NCBI RefSeq assembly: GCF_000424265.1
Contig: NZ_AUJO01000002.1
Span: 414,526-478,525 of the forward strand
Source of the DNA: Butyrivibrio sp. WCD3002
GTDB taxonomy: Bacteria; Bacillota; Clostridia; Lachnospirales; Lachnospiraceae
Reading direction: 5' to 3'
Length of the DNA: 64,000 nucleotides
Shown: piece after piece, positions 37,343 to 46,940 of the stretch
How positions within the stretch are numbered: the stretch's first letter is position 1
Layout: each line of letters starts with the position of its first letter
Made by a program: the position numbers and the translations under genes
The notes under the pieces: model-generated
What the model was told of the DNA's origin: nothing
The model's input: only the letters and a program-made list of their open reading frames with translations
The model's database searches: none

Positions 37343-39142
37343 TTACAGTTCAAACTTTGCAACAAAACTCTGGAGATCCTGAGCATTCTCGGCAAGCTTA
37401 TCTGATGCCTCAGCTACCTCGTGCGTTGAAGCTGTCTGCTGCTGTGAAGCAGCGGATACATTCTGAGTCTCGTCTGCAACGGTAACGCTCATCTCTTCAA
37501 TTCTCTGAATATTATTTGCGATGGTATTTGTTCCATCCGAAAGCTGATCAACTATCTCACTCATCTTATTGGACTCTTCAGCTATGGAGTGAACCATATC
37601 AACGATATTGTTGAAGGTCTGGCCCGCTTCGTTGACGGTCTCTGTTCCGTCTACAACCTTCTGAGCGCCTTCCCTCATAGCTTCAACCGCATCCTCAGAG
37701 CTCTTCATAATGTCTTCAATAAGAGCTGTGATATTGGCTGCTGCTTCATTGGACTCGTCTGCAAGCTTACTGATCTCACTTGCAACAACAGCGAAGCCCT
37801 TACCCATTTCGCCTGCTCTTGCAGCCTCAATGCTGGCATTAAGTGACAGGAGGTTGGTCTGACTTGCTATCTCGGAAATAGTATCAACAAAGGTATCAAT
37901 ATTCTTAAGCTTCTCGCCAAGTCCGTCCACTACCTCAGCTGTATTCTCTACGGATTCCTTGATGGTAGACATCATATTTGTAGCATTTGTCATGTCAGCC
38001 GCACCCTTGGCTGCAGCTTCATTGGTTGACTTAATCATATCATTGGAGCGAATAATTGCGCTCTCAAAATCCTGCATGTTGCTTACAAAGCTCTTGGTCT
38101 CATTGCTGGCACCGGAAACAGCAGTAATCTGACCTGAACAGGAATTTGCAACATTCGTACAGGAATTAGCAACCATCTCGCTGGCCTGCGCAGACTGGGT
38201 AGCACTTGCAGAAAGCTCCTCTGATGCCGATGCAACATAAGCTGTTGTATCAGAGATTCTCATCATAAGATCTCTGATATTTGTATGCATAAGATCAAGA
38301 GCAGAAGCAATAAGTCCGATTTCATTGTTCTTATCCTTCAGCTTTCGTACCTTATCCATCTCCTTATTCTCTGTAAAATCACTATTGGACATTCGAACCA
38401 TCTGATTGGTAACCATGACGATAGGATTTGTAATTCTTTTAGCCATATACATTGCAGCAAGGACTCCGATAATAATCAGAACCAGCAGCAGTATCAATGA
38501 CTTAACTATGCTGGATGTAAGCGCATCCTTTGCATGAGTTTCATAAGCAGCAACCTGCTCATCAATATAATCAATCCAGACACCGGTACCCATAACCCAG
38601 TTAAAGGGCTGGAAATATGCTGTATAATTCAGCTTCGGAAGAGGCTCAGTCTCATTGGGCTTAGCAAACATAAGCTGTGTAAAGCCACCGCCATCCTGCA
38701 TTCCGTTTTTGATCATCTCCTGAATATACTTTGTTCCGTTAGGATCTGTGGCATCCCATCTGGACTGACCCTCAGTATCTCTTCCAAGAAGAACCACATT
38801 GATACCTTCAGCGGTATCAACCCAGAAATATCCGGCTCCATCGTTATATTTCAATTCTCTGATGATATCAGCTGCTTCCTTCTGAGCTTCCTCCATAGTC
38901 ATCTCTCCGGCCTGATATCTGTCATACATAACCTGGGCAATACTCATAGCTTCCTGAGTTTCATTGGTAAGCTCAGTTTTAATATCCGATAAAAGTCTCT
39001 CATTATAAGACTCAGTCTGTTCATTGTTCGTAGCAATTGTGCTGCTTATCGAAAATACCTCAATAAGAATTCCCGTTATAACAACAGCAAGGAAAAATAC
39101 GCCTGCAATAACATATAGCAAAGAACCTCTTTTTTTATCCAT
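37343..39142 (-). CDS. methyl-accepting chemotaxis protein with Cache sensor
   Basis: A 599-residue transmembrane chemoreceptor. N-terminal helix (about residues 9-30), outer single-Cache domain ([25 protein letters not shown]), second helix (about 210-231), HAMP segment ([13 protein letters not shown]), then the long signalling coiled coil. Its hairpin tip is clear: [19 protein letters not shown] near residue 435. No CheB/CheR-binding pentapeptide is visible at the C-terminus. It leads the operon with the diguanylate cyclase. Confidence 0.95.
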   Translation of the reverse strand: MDKKRGSLLYVIAGVFFLAVVITGILIEVFSISSTIATNNEQTESYNERLLSDIKTELTNETQEAMSIAQVMYDRYQAGEMTMEEAQKEAADIIRELKYNDGAGYFWVDTAEGINVVLLGRDTEGQSRWDATDPNGTKYIQEMIKNGMQDGGGFTQLMFAKPNETEPLPKLNYTAYFQPFNWVMGTGVWIDYIDEQVAAYETHAKDALTSSIVKSLILLLVLIIIGVLAAMYMAKRITNPIVMVTNQMVRMSNSDFTENKEMDKVRKLKDKNNEIGLIASALDLMHTNIRDLMMRISDTTAYVASASEELSASATQSAQASEMVANSCTNVANSCSGQITAVSGASNETKSFVSNMQDFESAIIRSNDMIKSTNEAAAKGAADMTNATNMMSTIKESVENTAEVVDGLGEKLKNIDTFVDTISEIASQTNLLSLNASIEAARAGEMGKGFAVVASEISKLADESNEAAANITALIEDIMKSSEDAVEAMREGAQKVVDGTETVNEAGQTFNNIVDMVHSIAEESNKMSEIVDQLSDGTNTIANNIQRIEEMSVTVADETQNVSAASQQQTASTHEVAEASDKLAENAQDLQSFVAKFEL

Positions 39143-39228
39143 GATATTTGTCCTTTCTTTCAGTTAAATTTCCGTAGGTTCACGAAATTACGTCAAAGCG
39201 AATATACCATTTTTATGGGCAAAAAACA

Positions 39229-39257
39229 ATTATACCAAGCAGGCAAAAAGCCGCCAA
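39229..39257 (-). promoter_or_regulatory. promoter of the chemoreceptor gene
   Basis: TTGGCG (39257-39252), 17 bases, and an extended -10 TGGTATAAT (TATAAT at 39234-39229) on the minus strand. A tandem CAGTATTTGC / CAGTATTTGG duplication lies just upstream (39253-39273) and overlaps the -35 box. Confidence 0.7.
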
Positions 39258-39357
39258 ATACTGGCAAATACTGCATTTGACGACTTATGAATATTCTATA
39301 AACTTTTACTAAATATTATCAAAACAGCGCATATTTTATTATCGATATGTTAAATGA

Positions 39358-40398
39358 TTATTTTATTTTAATGAGTTTTATATTTCCGCTAACCGTTCCA
39401 TCCTCAGCTATTATGCATATTTCAGCGCCCATACGCTCAGCAAGCTCGACAGCCTCCTCAGTATCAAGCATAAAACAGGCCGTTGAAAGTGCATCTGAAA
39501 TAAGTCCCGACTGTGAAACTATGGTTACTGAGGCATTCCCTTTCTCTGCGGGATAGCCTGTCTTTGGATCAAGGATATGATGGTAGCGCATACCTTCATA
39601 TTCCACAAAACGTTCATAAGAGCCGGAGGTTGATACACTTTTCCATGGTTCCACCTCTATATGACCGATCAGCTCTCCATCCTTAAAGGGATCTGTAATT
39701 CCAACATTCCAATCAGTTCCATCCTTTTTATCGCCCACAGTCAAAACACTTCCGCCTGCTACAATAACGCCGCTTAAAGCATTTCCCTGATCAAGATAAT
39801 CTCTGCATTTATCAAGATAAATTCCCTTACCCACAGCGCCAAGATCTATGCTCATTCCTTCCTGCATATATATACGGTGGTCTCTAATTTCTACCTTGTC
39901 ATAGCCGCAAAGTGATAATGCCTTTTCTATCTCAGTCTTGTCAGGTGGGACAAACTCTCCCTGTTTTTCTCCGCTTGCCCAGCCGTCTATATCCCAAAGC
40001 CTTGTCAGCGGTCCAACAGTAATATCAAAGGCGCCGTCACTTTCAGCAGAAATTCTGAGACACTCCGTAAGAATTTCCTCCATATCAGGAGAGAGTTCAT
40101 AGCCTTCAGCTTTTCCGGCGGAGGCATTGATTTTTGCAATCTCAGATGAATCAAGTCTCCATGAAAGCAGGTTTCTCTCAAGACGATTACCTATATTTAC
40201 AAGTTCCCCGGAAGGATCGTCTCCCTTCTGCGCAGAGCTCAGGTTTACCTGGAAAACTGTGCCCATGACAAAAGCGGTCTCGTTAAAAGAGACCGTTTCG
40301 TTTTGTCTGTATTTATAAACAATAAGCATGAAAATTATAAGAATGATTGCAGAGACCACTGATGTGATCAGTCTTTTTTTATCAAATTTAGGTTTCAT
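39358..40398 (-). CDS. FAD:protein FMN transferase (ApbE)
   Basis: A 346-residue ApbE-family flavinyltransferase that attaches FMN to Thr/Ser of redox proteins such as RnfG/NqrC. One N-terminal membrane helix (about residues 10-29) without a lipobox anchors it outside. Family marks: LGAVGKGIYLDK near residue 195, AGGSVLTVG, and HHILDPKTGYPA near residue 280. Its start overlaps the end of the upstream kinase gene by 11 bases. No flavinylation target gene lies next to it. Confidence 0.92.
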   Translation of the reverse strand: MKPKFDKKRLITSVVSAIILIIFMLIVYKYRQNETVSFNETAFVMGTVFQVNLSSAQKGDDPSGELVNIGNRLERNLLSWRLDSSEIAKINASAGKAEGYELSPDMEEILTECLRISAESDGAFDITVGPLTRLWDIDGWASGEKQGEFVPPDKTEIEKALSLCGYDKVEIRDHRIYMQEGMSIDLGAVGKGIYLDKCRDYLDQGNALSGVIVAGGSVLTVGDKKDGTDWNVGITDPFKDGELIGHIEVEPWKSVSTSGSYERFVEYEGMRYHHILDPKTGYPAEKGNASVTIVSQSGLISDALSTACFMLDTEEAVELAERMGAEICIIAEDGTVSGNIKLIKIK

Positions 40399-41536
40399 CT
40401 ATTTCAGGTACAAAGGGCAGCTCAATCTGTGCCGTAAATGTACTTCCCAGTCCTTCTTCACTTTCTGCCGTTATATCTCCATGCATGAGCCCGGCAAGTC
40501 TCATTGATACAGCAAGTCCAAGGCCTGTCCCTGCGCCATACTTTGAAGGATTCCTCTTCTCTCGTGCAAAGGGCATGAACAGACTTGGCATAAATGACGA
40601 ATTCATTCCGCAGCCTTCATCGACTACCACAAAGGTTATCTTATAGCTTTTTTTGGTGCGCTCTGCTGTGACGGTCAGTTCGACGGTATCATCCCTGTCG
40701 CTGAACTTTACAGCATTGGAGGTAAGATTTATTACCATCTGCTGGGTTCTTCCAAGGTCACACATAATCTGCGGATTACCCTTATAGTTGCGATTTATTA
40801 TCAGATTTACATTTTTATTTTCAGCCATGGCACGGGTGACACTTTCAACACCATCCACTATCTCATCAAGAGAAGCTGCTGCCGGCTCAAGATTAAGATT
40901 ACCTCCATCAATCTTATCGATATCGAGAAGATCACTTAACAGGCTCCCCAGATAATGACTGGAGGTGTAAATCTTTCGCATATCGCTTTTAAGGATGCTG
41001 ACATCTGTCTGATTCATTCCAAGATACGAAAGCGCTGAAATTGCATTCATCGGCATTCTTATCTCATTGCTCATACGGGATAAAAACTCTGCCATACGCC
41101 TGTTGGCACGCTTTTCATTATCCAAAAGTCTGTCATTCAGGCGGCTTAGGCGCTCTATCTTGGCTATTCTCTGCTGTTCCTCAGTTATATCTACAAAGGA
41201 TCCAACAAGGCCAATGATCTCATCATCACTATAAATAGGTGTTTTGGTGGCCATGATGGTTCTGACTTCACCCTTTACAATGCACAGTCCATGCACATTG
41301 TGAGTGCTCTCTCCGCGAAGAACCCTAAGCTCATCCTCCATGAAGGGCAACGGATCAGGATGCCAGCCCATGTCCTCATCGGTTTTGCCGATAACCGCTT
41401 CGTCAGAATCGAAGCCATAGAATTTTAGAAACGCCTTATTTACTCCGACAAATCTGCGCTGTGTATCCTTCCAAAAAATGCAATCCTGGGTAGTATTTAC
41501 AAGAATTTCAAAAAGATCTGCTTTAATTCTGTCCAT
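40388..41536 (-). CDS. PAS-domain histidine kinase homologue lacking the phospho-accepting His
   Basis: A 382-residue cytoplasmic sensor protein: PAS domain (about residues 5-125), coiled coil, HisKA-like dimerisation helices (140-205) and HATPase domain (250-375). The H-box reads FLSRMSNEIRMPMNAI; the usual His is Asn157 (codon AAT at 41068-41066). The ATP-binding boxes look intact: INLTSNAVKFS, DEGCGM and GAGTGLGLA. No receiver domain and no response regulator gene nearby. ATG at 41536 is preferred over 41554 because AGAGGA precedes it by seven bases. Overlaps apbE. Confidence 0.88.
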   Translation of the reverse strand: MDRIKADLFEILVNTTQDCIFWKDTQRRFVGVNKAFLKFYGFDSDEAVIGKTDEDMGWHPDPLPFMEDELRVLRGESTHNVHGLCIVKGEVRTIMATKTPIYSDDEIIGLVGSFVDITEEQQRIAKIERLSRLNDRLLDNEKRANRRMAEFLSRMSNEIRMPMNAISALSYLGMNQTDVSILKSDMRKIYTSSHYLGSLLSDLLDIDKIDGGNLNLEPAAASLDEIVDGVESVTRAMAENKNVNLIINRNYKGNPQIMCDLGRTQQMVINLTSNAVKFSDRDDTVELTVTAERTKKSYKITFVVVDEGCGMNSSFMPSLFMPFAREKRNPSKYGAGTGLGLAVSMRLAGLMHGDITAESEEGLGSTFTAQIELPFVPEIDET

Positions 41537-41608
41537 AATCCAATCCTCTGTCATATATGATAATCATCAAATAATTGAGGTGATACAAAATTACAACACT
41601 TTTTTTCG

Positions 41609-43657
41609 TTATAAAAGAAATAGATTTTCGTCAGCGAGGTCACTTTTAATTATATCATATTCGTCATCTGTAAGGTCATATATTTCAGCAAGCCGCCTGT
41701 CTATCTCATCATAGATGGTGCCCTTATCTGCAGAATCTGCCTGCATTATCTTATCTACGAGAAGAGCAATTTCCTCCTGAGTTCTGGTACCCACGCCCGG
41801 AATCGGTATCTGCTCTATGTGGGAGCGAAGCACCTTTACGGAGCGGAACTTTTTCCTGAAATAGTATTCTGCAATCCTGCTGTTCAAAACAGCAAGAATG
41901 TATTTTATATCAAGCTCAGGTATCCTCGGAATAAGAATATTACAGCTGTTAAGCGAAAGCGTCTTATTATCATCATAAGCAAAAACAAGATGATTTCCGA
42001 TAAAGCGGTAAAGCAGCTTTTCTTCAGCCCTATAGTATTCAGTCTTGGCCACCTGCTGGCATTTTTCAGGTTCAAAATGTATGTAGCATTTCGGAATTTT
42101 GAAGTTGTATTTAAATACGTCCTGCCCTTTTAGAATAATCTCATTTCTGGTGGTCCTTCTTGACTGAAGCATCTCCTTATTTGCACCTGTAACAATGCCA
42201 AGAGCAAAGATGGCATTATCCTTAAGTCTTTCCGCTCTTGGAAGATTATCAAGCTTTTCCAAAAGAGCATACTCATCATCAGGCACAAGAAAATCAAAGC
42301 ACTGATCGGTTATCATTCTCCTGCCCTTTATAACAAAGAAGCTGTCACCCTCATAAATCTTAGGTCTGTCCTTAAGGAAAAACAGTTCGCTGACAGAAGC
42401 GCTGTCAGCAGCTTCCTCAGCTTTTTTTATCTGCAAAATAATAGACGGACACTGGACTCTGTCGAATACCTCGCCCAGATACTCAAGCTGCGAAAGTCTG
42501 GAATTTTTTAAGATAAACTCCCTTACAGGGGCATGGGCTTTTACAGTAAGAACCGATTCCGGAAGCACAAAAGACAAAAGTCCTTCAGGAGAAAGCCGCT
42601 TAACTGCCTGCTCCAAAAACAGATCACAGGATTCCGGATTTGTGGTTTTGCCCGATTCAAAATGCTCTCTTAAAAACTCTTTCCTGTCGTCACTAAAACT
42701 ATAGCCCCAGGGCGGATTGCCAAGGATGATATCAAAGCGCTCATCACCCGGTAAGCTATCTAAAAAATCTCTCTCCGTGATGTGCTCTTCCCAAAAGGAT
42801 ATCTCAGCCTTTTTATATTTCAGAGCCAGATTTATTCTTGCAAGAATGACACTGATTTTGTCTATATCACACCCATACAGATTTTCCATGGGAAGTCCCG
42901 GAGGGAGCTGTAACAAAAAGTTTCCGCTTCCGCAGCAGGGATCAAGAATCCTTTTATCAAGACCGTCCATCAAAAGAGCAGCCTCAAAAAGATGCCCCAA
43001 AAGCCTCTTTACAACTGTATTCGGAGTGTAGTAAGCACCTTCCTTTTTGCGAAGCCCTATGCTTTTTACAGAGATATACATAAGCCCAAGGATGTCCTCT
43101 CCAGGCTCATAGACAAAATCTTCAAACGTGATATCCTCATGCTCGGACAAATACGAAAGCATGGCGGGCTTATCGTCAATCAGCGCATCAATAAGATCCG
43201 CATACATTCCGATATCCAGCTCACCTGTCAGATATTTTTCTGTAGTCTGACCCGGATTTCCAACTATTTCATCCTTAATGCCAAGCCTGTCAAGGGTCAG
43301 CTTTAAAGCGCAATCTACCAGGAGAATGCGCATAACTGTCTCTGTCTTTTCCGAAAAGTCATCCATCTCGGAAAGCATTTCTATTAAGTTTTCTACTTTG
43401 GGAAGATTTACTGATTTTGAAGAAGCATAGTCACGATACAAGGCTTTCCCTGAAATGAAAACCTTGTTTCGTCTGCTTTTTAATGATGTTCTGCTGCCGC
43501 TTACGAGCTCCTCTTTTAGGCTCCTCACATAATCCTCAGAAAACATGTAAGCTTTACCACGTTTTCCTTCGGCCTTAATTTTACCAAGCTTTATCCAGTT
43601 TCGTCCTGTAGCGGGAGAGATGGATAATTCCCTGCAAACCTGAGTCAATGTAAGCAT
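41609..43657 (-). CDS. TaqI/Eco57I-type N6-adenine DNA methyltransferase with N-terminal HTH
   Basis: A 682-residue protein. The first 25 residues form a MerR/excisionase-like helix-turn-helix (TLTQVCRELSISPATGRNWI). The methyltransferase core has the SAM loop LDPCCGSGNFLL near residue 238 and the catalytic NPPW at 314-317, typical of N6-adenine enzymes. The C-terminal half ends with a TaqI-like recognition region (AEYYFRKKF, HIEQIPIPG). No PD-(D/E)xK or other nuclease domain and no restriction gene beside it, so it seems a solitary methyltransferase. Sequence specificity unknown. Confidence 0.87.
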   Translation of the reverse strand: MLTLTQVCRELSISPATGRNWIKLGKIKAEGKRGKAYMFSEDYVRSLKEELVSGSRTSLKSRRNKVFISGKALYRDYASSKSVNLPKVENLIEMLSEMDDFSEKTETVMRILLVDCALKLTLDRLGIKDEIVGNPGQTTEKYLTGELDIGMYADLIDALIDDKPAMLSYLSEHEDITFEDFVYEPGEDILGLMYISVKSIGLRKKEGAYYTPNTVVKRLLGHLFEAALLMDGLDKRILDPCCGSGNFLLQLPPGLPMENLYGCDIDKISVILARINLALKYKKAEISFWEEHITERDFLDSLPGDERFDIILGNPPWGYSFSDDRKEFLREHFESGKTTNPESCDLFLEQAVKRLSPEGLLSFVLPESVLTVKAHAPVREFILKNSRLSQLEYLGEVFDRVQCPSIILQIKKAEEAADSASVSELFFLKDRPKIYEGDSFFVIKGRRMITDQCFDFLVPDDEYALLEKLDNLPRAERLKDNAIFALGIVTGANKEMLQSRRTTRNEIILKGQDVFKYNFKIPKCYIHFEPEKCQQVAKTEYYRAEEKLLYRFIGNHLVFAYDDNKTLSLNSCNILIPRIPELDIKYILAVLNSRIAEYYFRKKFRSVKVLRSHIEQIPIPGVGTRTQEEIALLVDKIMQADSADKGTIYDEIDRRLAEIYDLTDDEYDIIKSDLADENLFLL

Positions 43658-43684
43658 GCACAGTTCCTCACATTAAGATAATTT

Positions 43685-44293
43685 TCAAAGCTTTTTCTCG
43701 TAATAGCCGTCCTTGTGAACAAAGCCTGTTTTTTTCAGGTAATCCTTGTGATTTTCATCGGCGCCGCGATAAATAAGTCTGTCGATTCCTTCAGGTGCCA
43801 GATTATCCATAAGGAATCTGCCTATAGAAAAATCTCTGTATTCAGGGATTGAATAATCAAGCATGATATCAAGGTCATAGTTTTTAAGCTGGCCCAGAAG
43901 CACTCCTACAGGCTTACCCTCATGACATACAACAAAGCCACAGTTGGCCTTTTTAAAATTCATTGAAATTCCGGGGAAGCACTTTGCAATATCTTCTTTG
44001 TAGTGATTGATAATAAAGCCGGTCAGTCCCTCATCTCCGCTAACCCTTACAAGGTCGTAGTTCTTCTCGGTGGGCTTTAACATCTTTGACAGGTAGTAAA
44101 CATTGATGGCAATAAGTGCCACATTCATAACTACCGTAGGAAATGCATGAATTATGAGTCCGTAAATAACACAGAACAAGCTTCCGATTGAATTTACAAC
44201 TCTTAACTTGTATACCGATACCATCAAAAATGATATAAGCACCAGTGCTGAACCAATATAACCAATAGCTTCAATAATAATCTTAGAATTCAT
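43685..44293 (-). CDS. YgjV-like membrane protein fused to GNAT-like domain
   Basis: A 202-residue protein. The first 75 residues form three membrane helices and match the YgjV inner membrane family (EAIGYIGSALVLISFLM, NSIGSLFCVIYGLIIHAFP). Residues 80-202 look like a shortened GNAT acetyltransferase fold (FVVCHEGKPVGVLLGQ, DFSIGRFLMDNL, LKKTGFVHKDGYYEK). Neither half has a firm function. It is 32 bases downstream of psd and may belong to that transcript. Confidence 0.72.
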   Translation of the reverse strand: MNSKIIIEAIGYIGSALVLISFLMVSVYKLRVVNSIGSLFCVIYGLIIHAFPTVVMNVALIAINVYYLSKMLKPTEKNYDLVRVSGDEGLTGFIINHYKEDIAKCFPGISMNFKKANCGFVVCHEGKPVGVLLGQLKNYDLDIMLDYSIPEYRDFSIGRFLMDNLAPEGIDRLIYRGADENHKDYLKKTGFVHKDGYYEKKL

Positions 44294-44325
44294 AAAAACC
44301 TCTCATTCTATGTAAAAATTGTTCA

Positions 44326-45141
44326 TTAAACTGTCTCCGCAACCACTTCTCCCATTTTGATGGGGAACTCCTCACCCTTTGCGGATTTAACTCTTATTTC
44401 TTCTCTTAGCTTTATCTTGTCCTTAGGTATAAGAACAATTATGGTGGAGCCGCCATATTCAAAATGGCCTTTCTCTTCTCCGCGAAAAACTCTTCCTGCG
44501 GCTGGCTTCTCATTAACTATCCTGCCAACCAGCATGGCTCCAACCTCCATCTGTACGCAGCGTCCAAGCCTATCGCTGTCTATAATCGAATACCTTCTGC
44601 TGTTTTCCGTAAAAACAGGAAACTCCTCAAGGGCAACAGGCCTTACGGTGTGATAAAAGCCCCGTATCCTGCGATCTGCTTTTTTCATACCGTCAGTAAA
44701 ATAAATATATCTGTGATAGTGATCAACGCATAACCTGTAAACAAAGCAGTATCCGTCCTCGAATTCCGCTGCAAGCTTCTTATCCCGAAGGAGACTGCGA
44801 ATTGTAAAACTGCTCTGCTTTACGTCAAGAACCATTCCGTTCGTGATCCTGCTGACCTTAAGAAGTCCGTCACAAGGCGCGATCACGGCATTTTCCCTTG
44901 GACATAAAGGACGCAGTTCACTTTTTATTTTTCTGCAGAAAAAATCATTAAAGCTTCTTACATCATCAAGAATGTAATCCTCCGTCCGAATACCGTTCCT
45001 CGCTGCAAAGGGCTTAATAAGCACCATCGAAAGCTTGGAATCAAGCATGCGTCCGGCAAGATCAGATAAAGGTTTAAGTGTAAGAGGCTTTAAAATCAGT
45101 CTGCCTATATTCGTTTTGTATAAAAAATCTAATCCATTCAT
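44326..45141 (-). CDS. psd: phosphatidylserine decarboxylase
   Basis: Converts phosphatidylserine to phosphatidylethanolamine, 271 residues as proenzyme. The self-cleavage motif is GGST (230-233), where Ser232 would become the pyruvoyl group; the conserved VDHYHRYIYF segment lies near residue 137. Start codon overlaps the pssA stop as ATGA, so the two enzymes of PE synthesis are translationally coupled. Confidence 0.94.
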   Translation of the reverse strand: MNGLDFLYKTNIGRLILKPLTLKPLSDLAGRMLDSKLSMVLIKPFAARNGIRTEDYILDDVRSFNDFFCRKIKSELRPLCPRENAVIAPCDGLLKVSRITNGMVLDVKQSSFTIRSLLRDKKLAAEFEDGYCFVYRLCVDHYHRYIYFTDGMKKADRRIRGFYHTVRPVALEEFPVFTENSRRYSIIDSDRLGRCVQMEVGAMLVGRIVNEKPAAGRVFRGEEKGHFEYGGSTIIVLIPKDKIKLREEIRVKSAKGEEFPIKMGEVVAETV

Positions 45142-45851
45142 ATATTCTCAATAAGAATAAAAATATTGGCTATAAATTCAAAAAGTCCAATCACAACACC
45201 AATGCAAATAACCTTGAGTCCCGGCTTGGGAATCTTGAAATTACCGATAAACAGCATTCCCACAAGAAACAACATCCAAAAATAGAAGAAAGTAAGATCT
45301 GCTCTTGTGAAATAATGGATTATAAGTGTCAACGGAAAAATAAGTGCAGCAGTTGTAACAGGAAGTCCTGTGAAATATTCAACACCAAGCTTTTCCTTCT
45401 GCTCTGCTCTCTCTGCCGCTGTGGAATTAAAATACGCAAGTCTTACAAGTGCTGAAAGAATATAGAAAGCCGCAATAGACAAAAGGATAACAACGGTCCA
45501 TCCCTTTGCTGTATTCATACTGCCTCTGATTACATCCTTAAAGGCCCCGTTTACCCGAAGCTGCGCTATTCCGATTGAAGCAGGAAGCACTCCGAAGCAA
45601 ATAAGATCAGAAAGCGAGTCTATCTGAGCACCGAATTCCTTCTCGAAATCACTTCTATTCTTCTTTGTTCTGGCAACCCTACCGTCAAAGGCATCAAGAA
45701 GTCCGGAAATCATCAAAAAAAGCGTGCCGCCGTAAGGATGTCCGATTCCGGTCATTGTTATAATTATTCCTATTGCTCCGGAAACGGTCGAAAGATAGGT
45801 GAGAATTACAGTGTAATCATAAACACCTATCATCTTTTTTTCTTTGTCCAT
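45138..45851 (-). CDS. pssA: CDP-diacylglycerol--serine O-phosphatidyltransferase
   Basis: Membrane enzyme making phosphatidylserine from CDP-diacylglycerol and serine, 237 residues. The CDP-alcohol phosphotransferase motif is complete: DAFDGRVAR followed by GAQIDSLSD. About seven membrane helices. ATG at 45851 is chosen for its TTGGAGGATATTT site; the frame is open further upstream inside the preceding gene. It overlaps the upstream flippase-like gene by 22 bases and psd by four. Confidence 0.94.
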   Translation of the reverse strand: MDKEKKMIGVYDYTVILTYLSTVSGAIGIIITMTGIGHPYGGTLFLMISGLLDAFDGRVARTKKNRSDFEKEFGAQIDSLSDLICFGVLPASIGIAQLRVNGAFKDVIRGSMNTAKGWTVVILLSIAAFYILSALVRLAYFNSTAAERAEQKEKLGVEYFTGLPVTTAALIFPLTLIIHYFTRADLTFFYFWMLFLVGMLFIGNFKIPKPGLKVICIGVVIGLFEFIANIFILIENI

Positions 45852-46873
45852 AAATATCCTCCAAGAGTTACTAGCCCGCTTATTGTAACACAAAAGTAAA
45901 AGGTTATTCCACGGCTTAACATATCAAGCTGTAAAGCAGCCTCATGAGTCATTATATTAGAAAAACCATCTATCATCAAATAATCGGCAACGCCCATGGC
46001 ACCGGGGACCGGAACGAAATTATAGCCTATCGTAATAAGGCACTGCTTAGCAAAAAGTGTTATGGAATCTCTGTTATTTCCGCCAAGACACAAATGCATG
46101 AACATTGGCACTGCTATCTGAGATGCTCTCTGCAGCACATTGAAGATAAATGCTTTTACGAGAATATTGCCCTTTCCTGCAAATAACTTTGCACAGTTTT
46201 TATAGTCCTTATGTGTTTCCGCAATTTTTCCAAGGGCATGCTCACTGTTATGAATTATCTTTTTCCTGCACAGGAAATCGACAATTCGTCTGATAAAAGA
46301 AAATACGGTGTCACCTTTCTTAAGTACCATAAAGAAAAATATCGTAAGTCCCGTCAGGACAATAAAGCCGATAACAATCAGTACCCTGGAAGGTGTCTCA
46401 AAATCCCTGAAAAAACCGGGATGAAGTATCACCGCAATTATACCAAGGAAGACTATGGCCGCTGTGTACATCATCAGATTAAGTATAAGCGTAGCCGATA
46501 CAACTCCTGCCGGAATCCCATCCCTGTGCATGAAATATGCACTTGCAGGCTGACCTCCTGTGGCTGACGGAGTGATGGCGGAAAAATAAACATCAGAGGT
46601 ACTGTAAAGAAGTCCCTTTCGCAGGCTCCTTTTATAAGATATTCCCTTGAGTATTGAGCAGATGGCAACGCCCTCAAATACAACATAAGCAGCAGCGCAG
46701 ATTATGGATATGATTAGGTACGGCTTTTTTCCATCGATCATCACATTAAAAAGCTGTTCGACGGACAGACTTCTGCTCTGTTTAAGTATTGCCCAGACAG
46801 TAACCACTGCCAGCAAAGTAGAAAACAGCATCCAGAATATTTTTTTGTAAACAGAGCGATTCTGCTTCTCCAT
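45830..46873 (-). CDS. LPG-synthase-TM/flippase-like membrane protein
   Basis: A 347-residue polytopic protein of the lysylphosphatidylglycerol synthase transmembrane family (UPF0104 type), with about eight helices and the conserved TPSATGGQPASAY segment near residue 100 and VPVPGAMGVADY near residue 295. MprF uses such a domain to flip aminoacylated lipid; the synthase domain is absent here. First gene of a tight unit with pssA and psd, so it may move phosphatidylethanolamine or another lipid across the membrane. This role is inferred from context. Confidence 0.8.
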   Translation of the reverse strand: MEKQNRSVYKKIFWMLFSTLLAVVTVWAILKQSRSLSVEQLFNVMIDGKKPYLIISIICAAAYVVFEGVAICSILKGISYKRSLRKGLLYSTSDVYFSAITPSATGGQPASAYFMHRDGIPAGVVSATLILNLMMYTAAIVFLGIIAVILHPGFFRDFETPSRVLIVIGFIVLTGLTIFFFMVLKKGDTVFSFIRRIVDFLCRKKIIHNSEHALGKIAETHKDYKNCAKLFAGKGNILVKAFIFNVLQRASQIAVPMFMHLCLGGNNRDSITLFAKQCLITIGYNFVPVPGAMGVADYLMIDGFSNIMTHEAALQLDMLSRGITFYFCVTISGLVTLGGYLWTKKKR

Positions 46874-46940
46874 CTGACTTTGAGCTACCTTTCTTTTATC
46901 ATATCTATATATTACTACACTTTTCCTGCCTATAGGAGTG

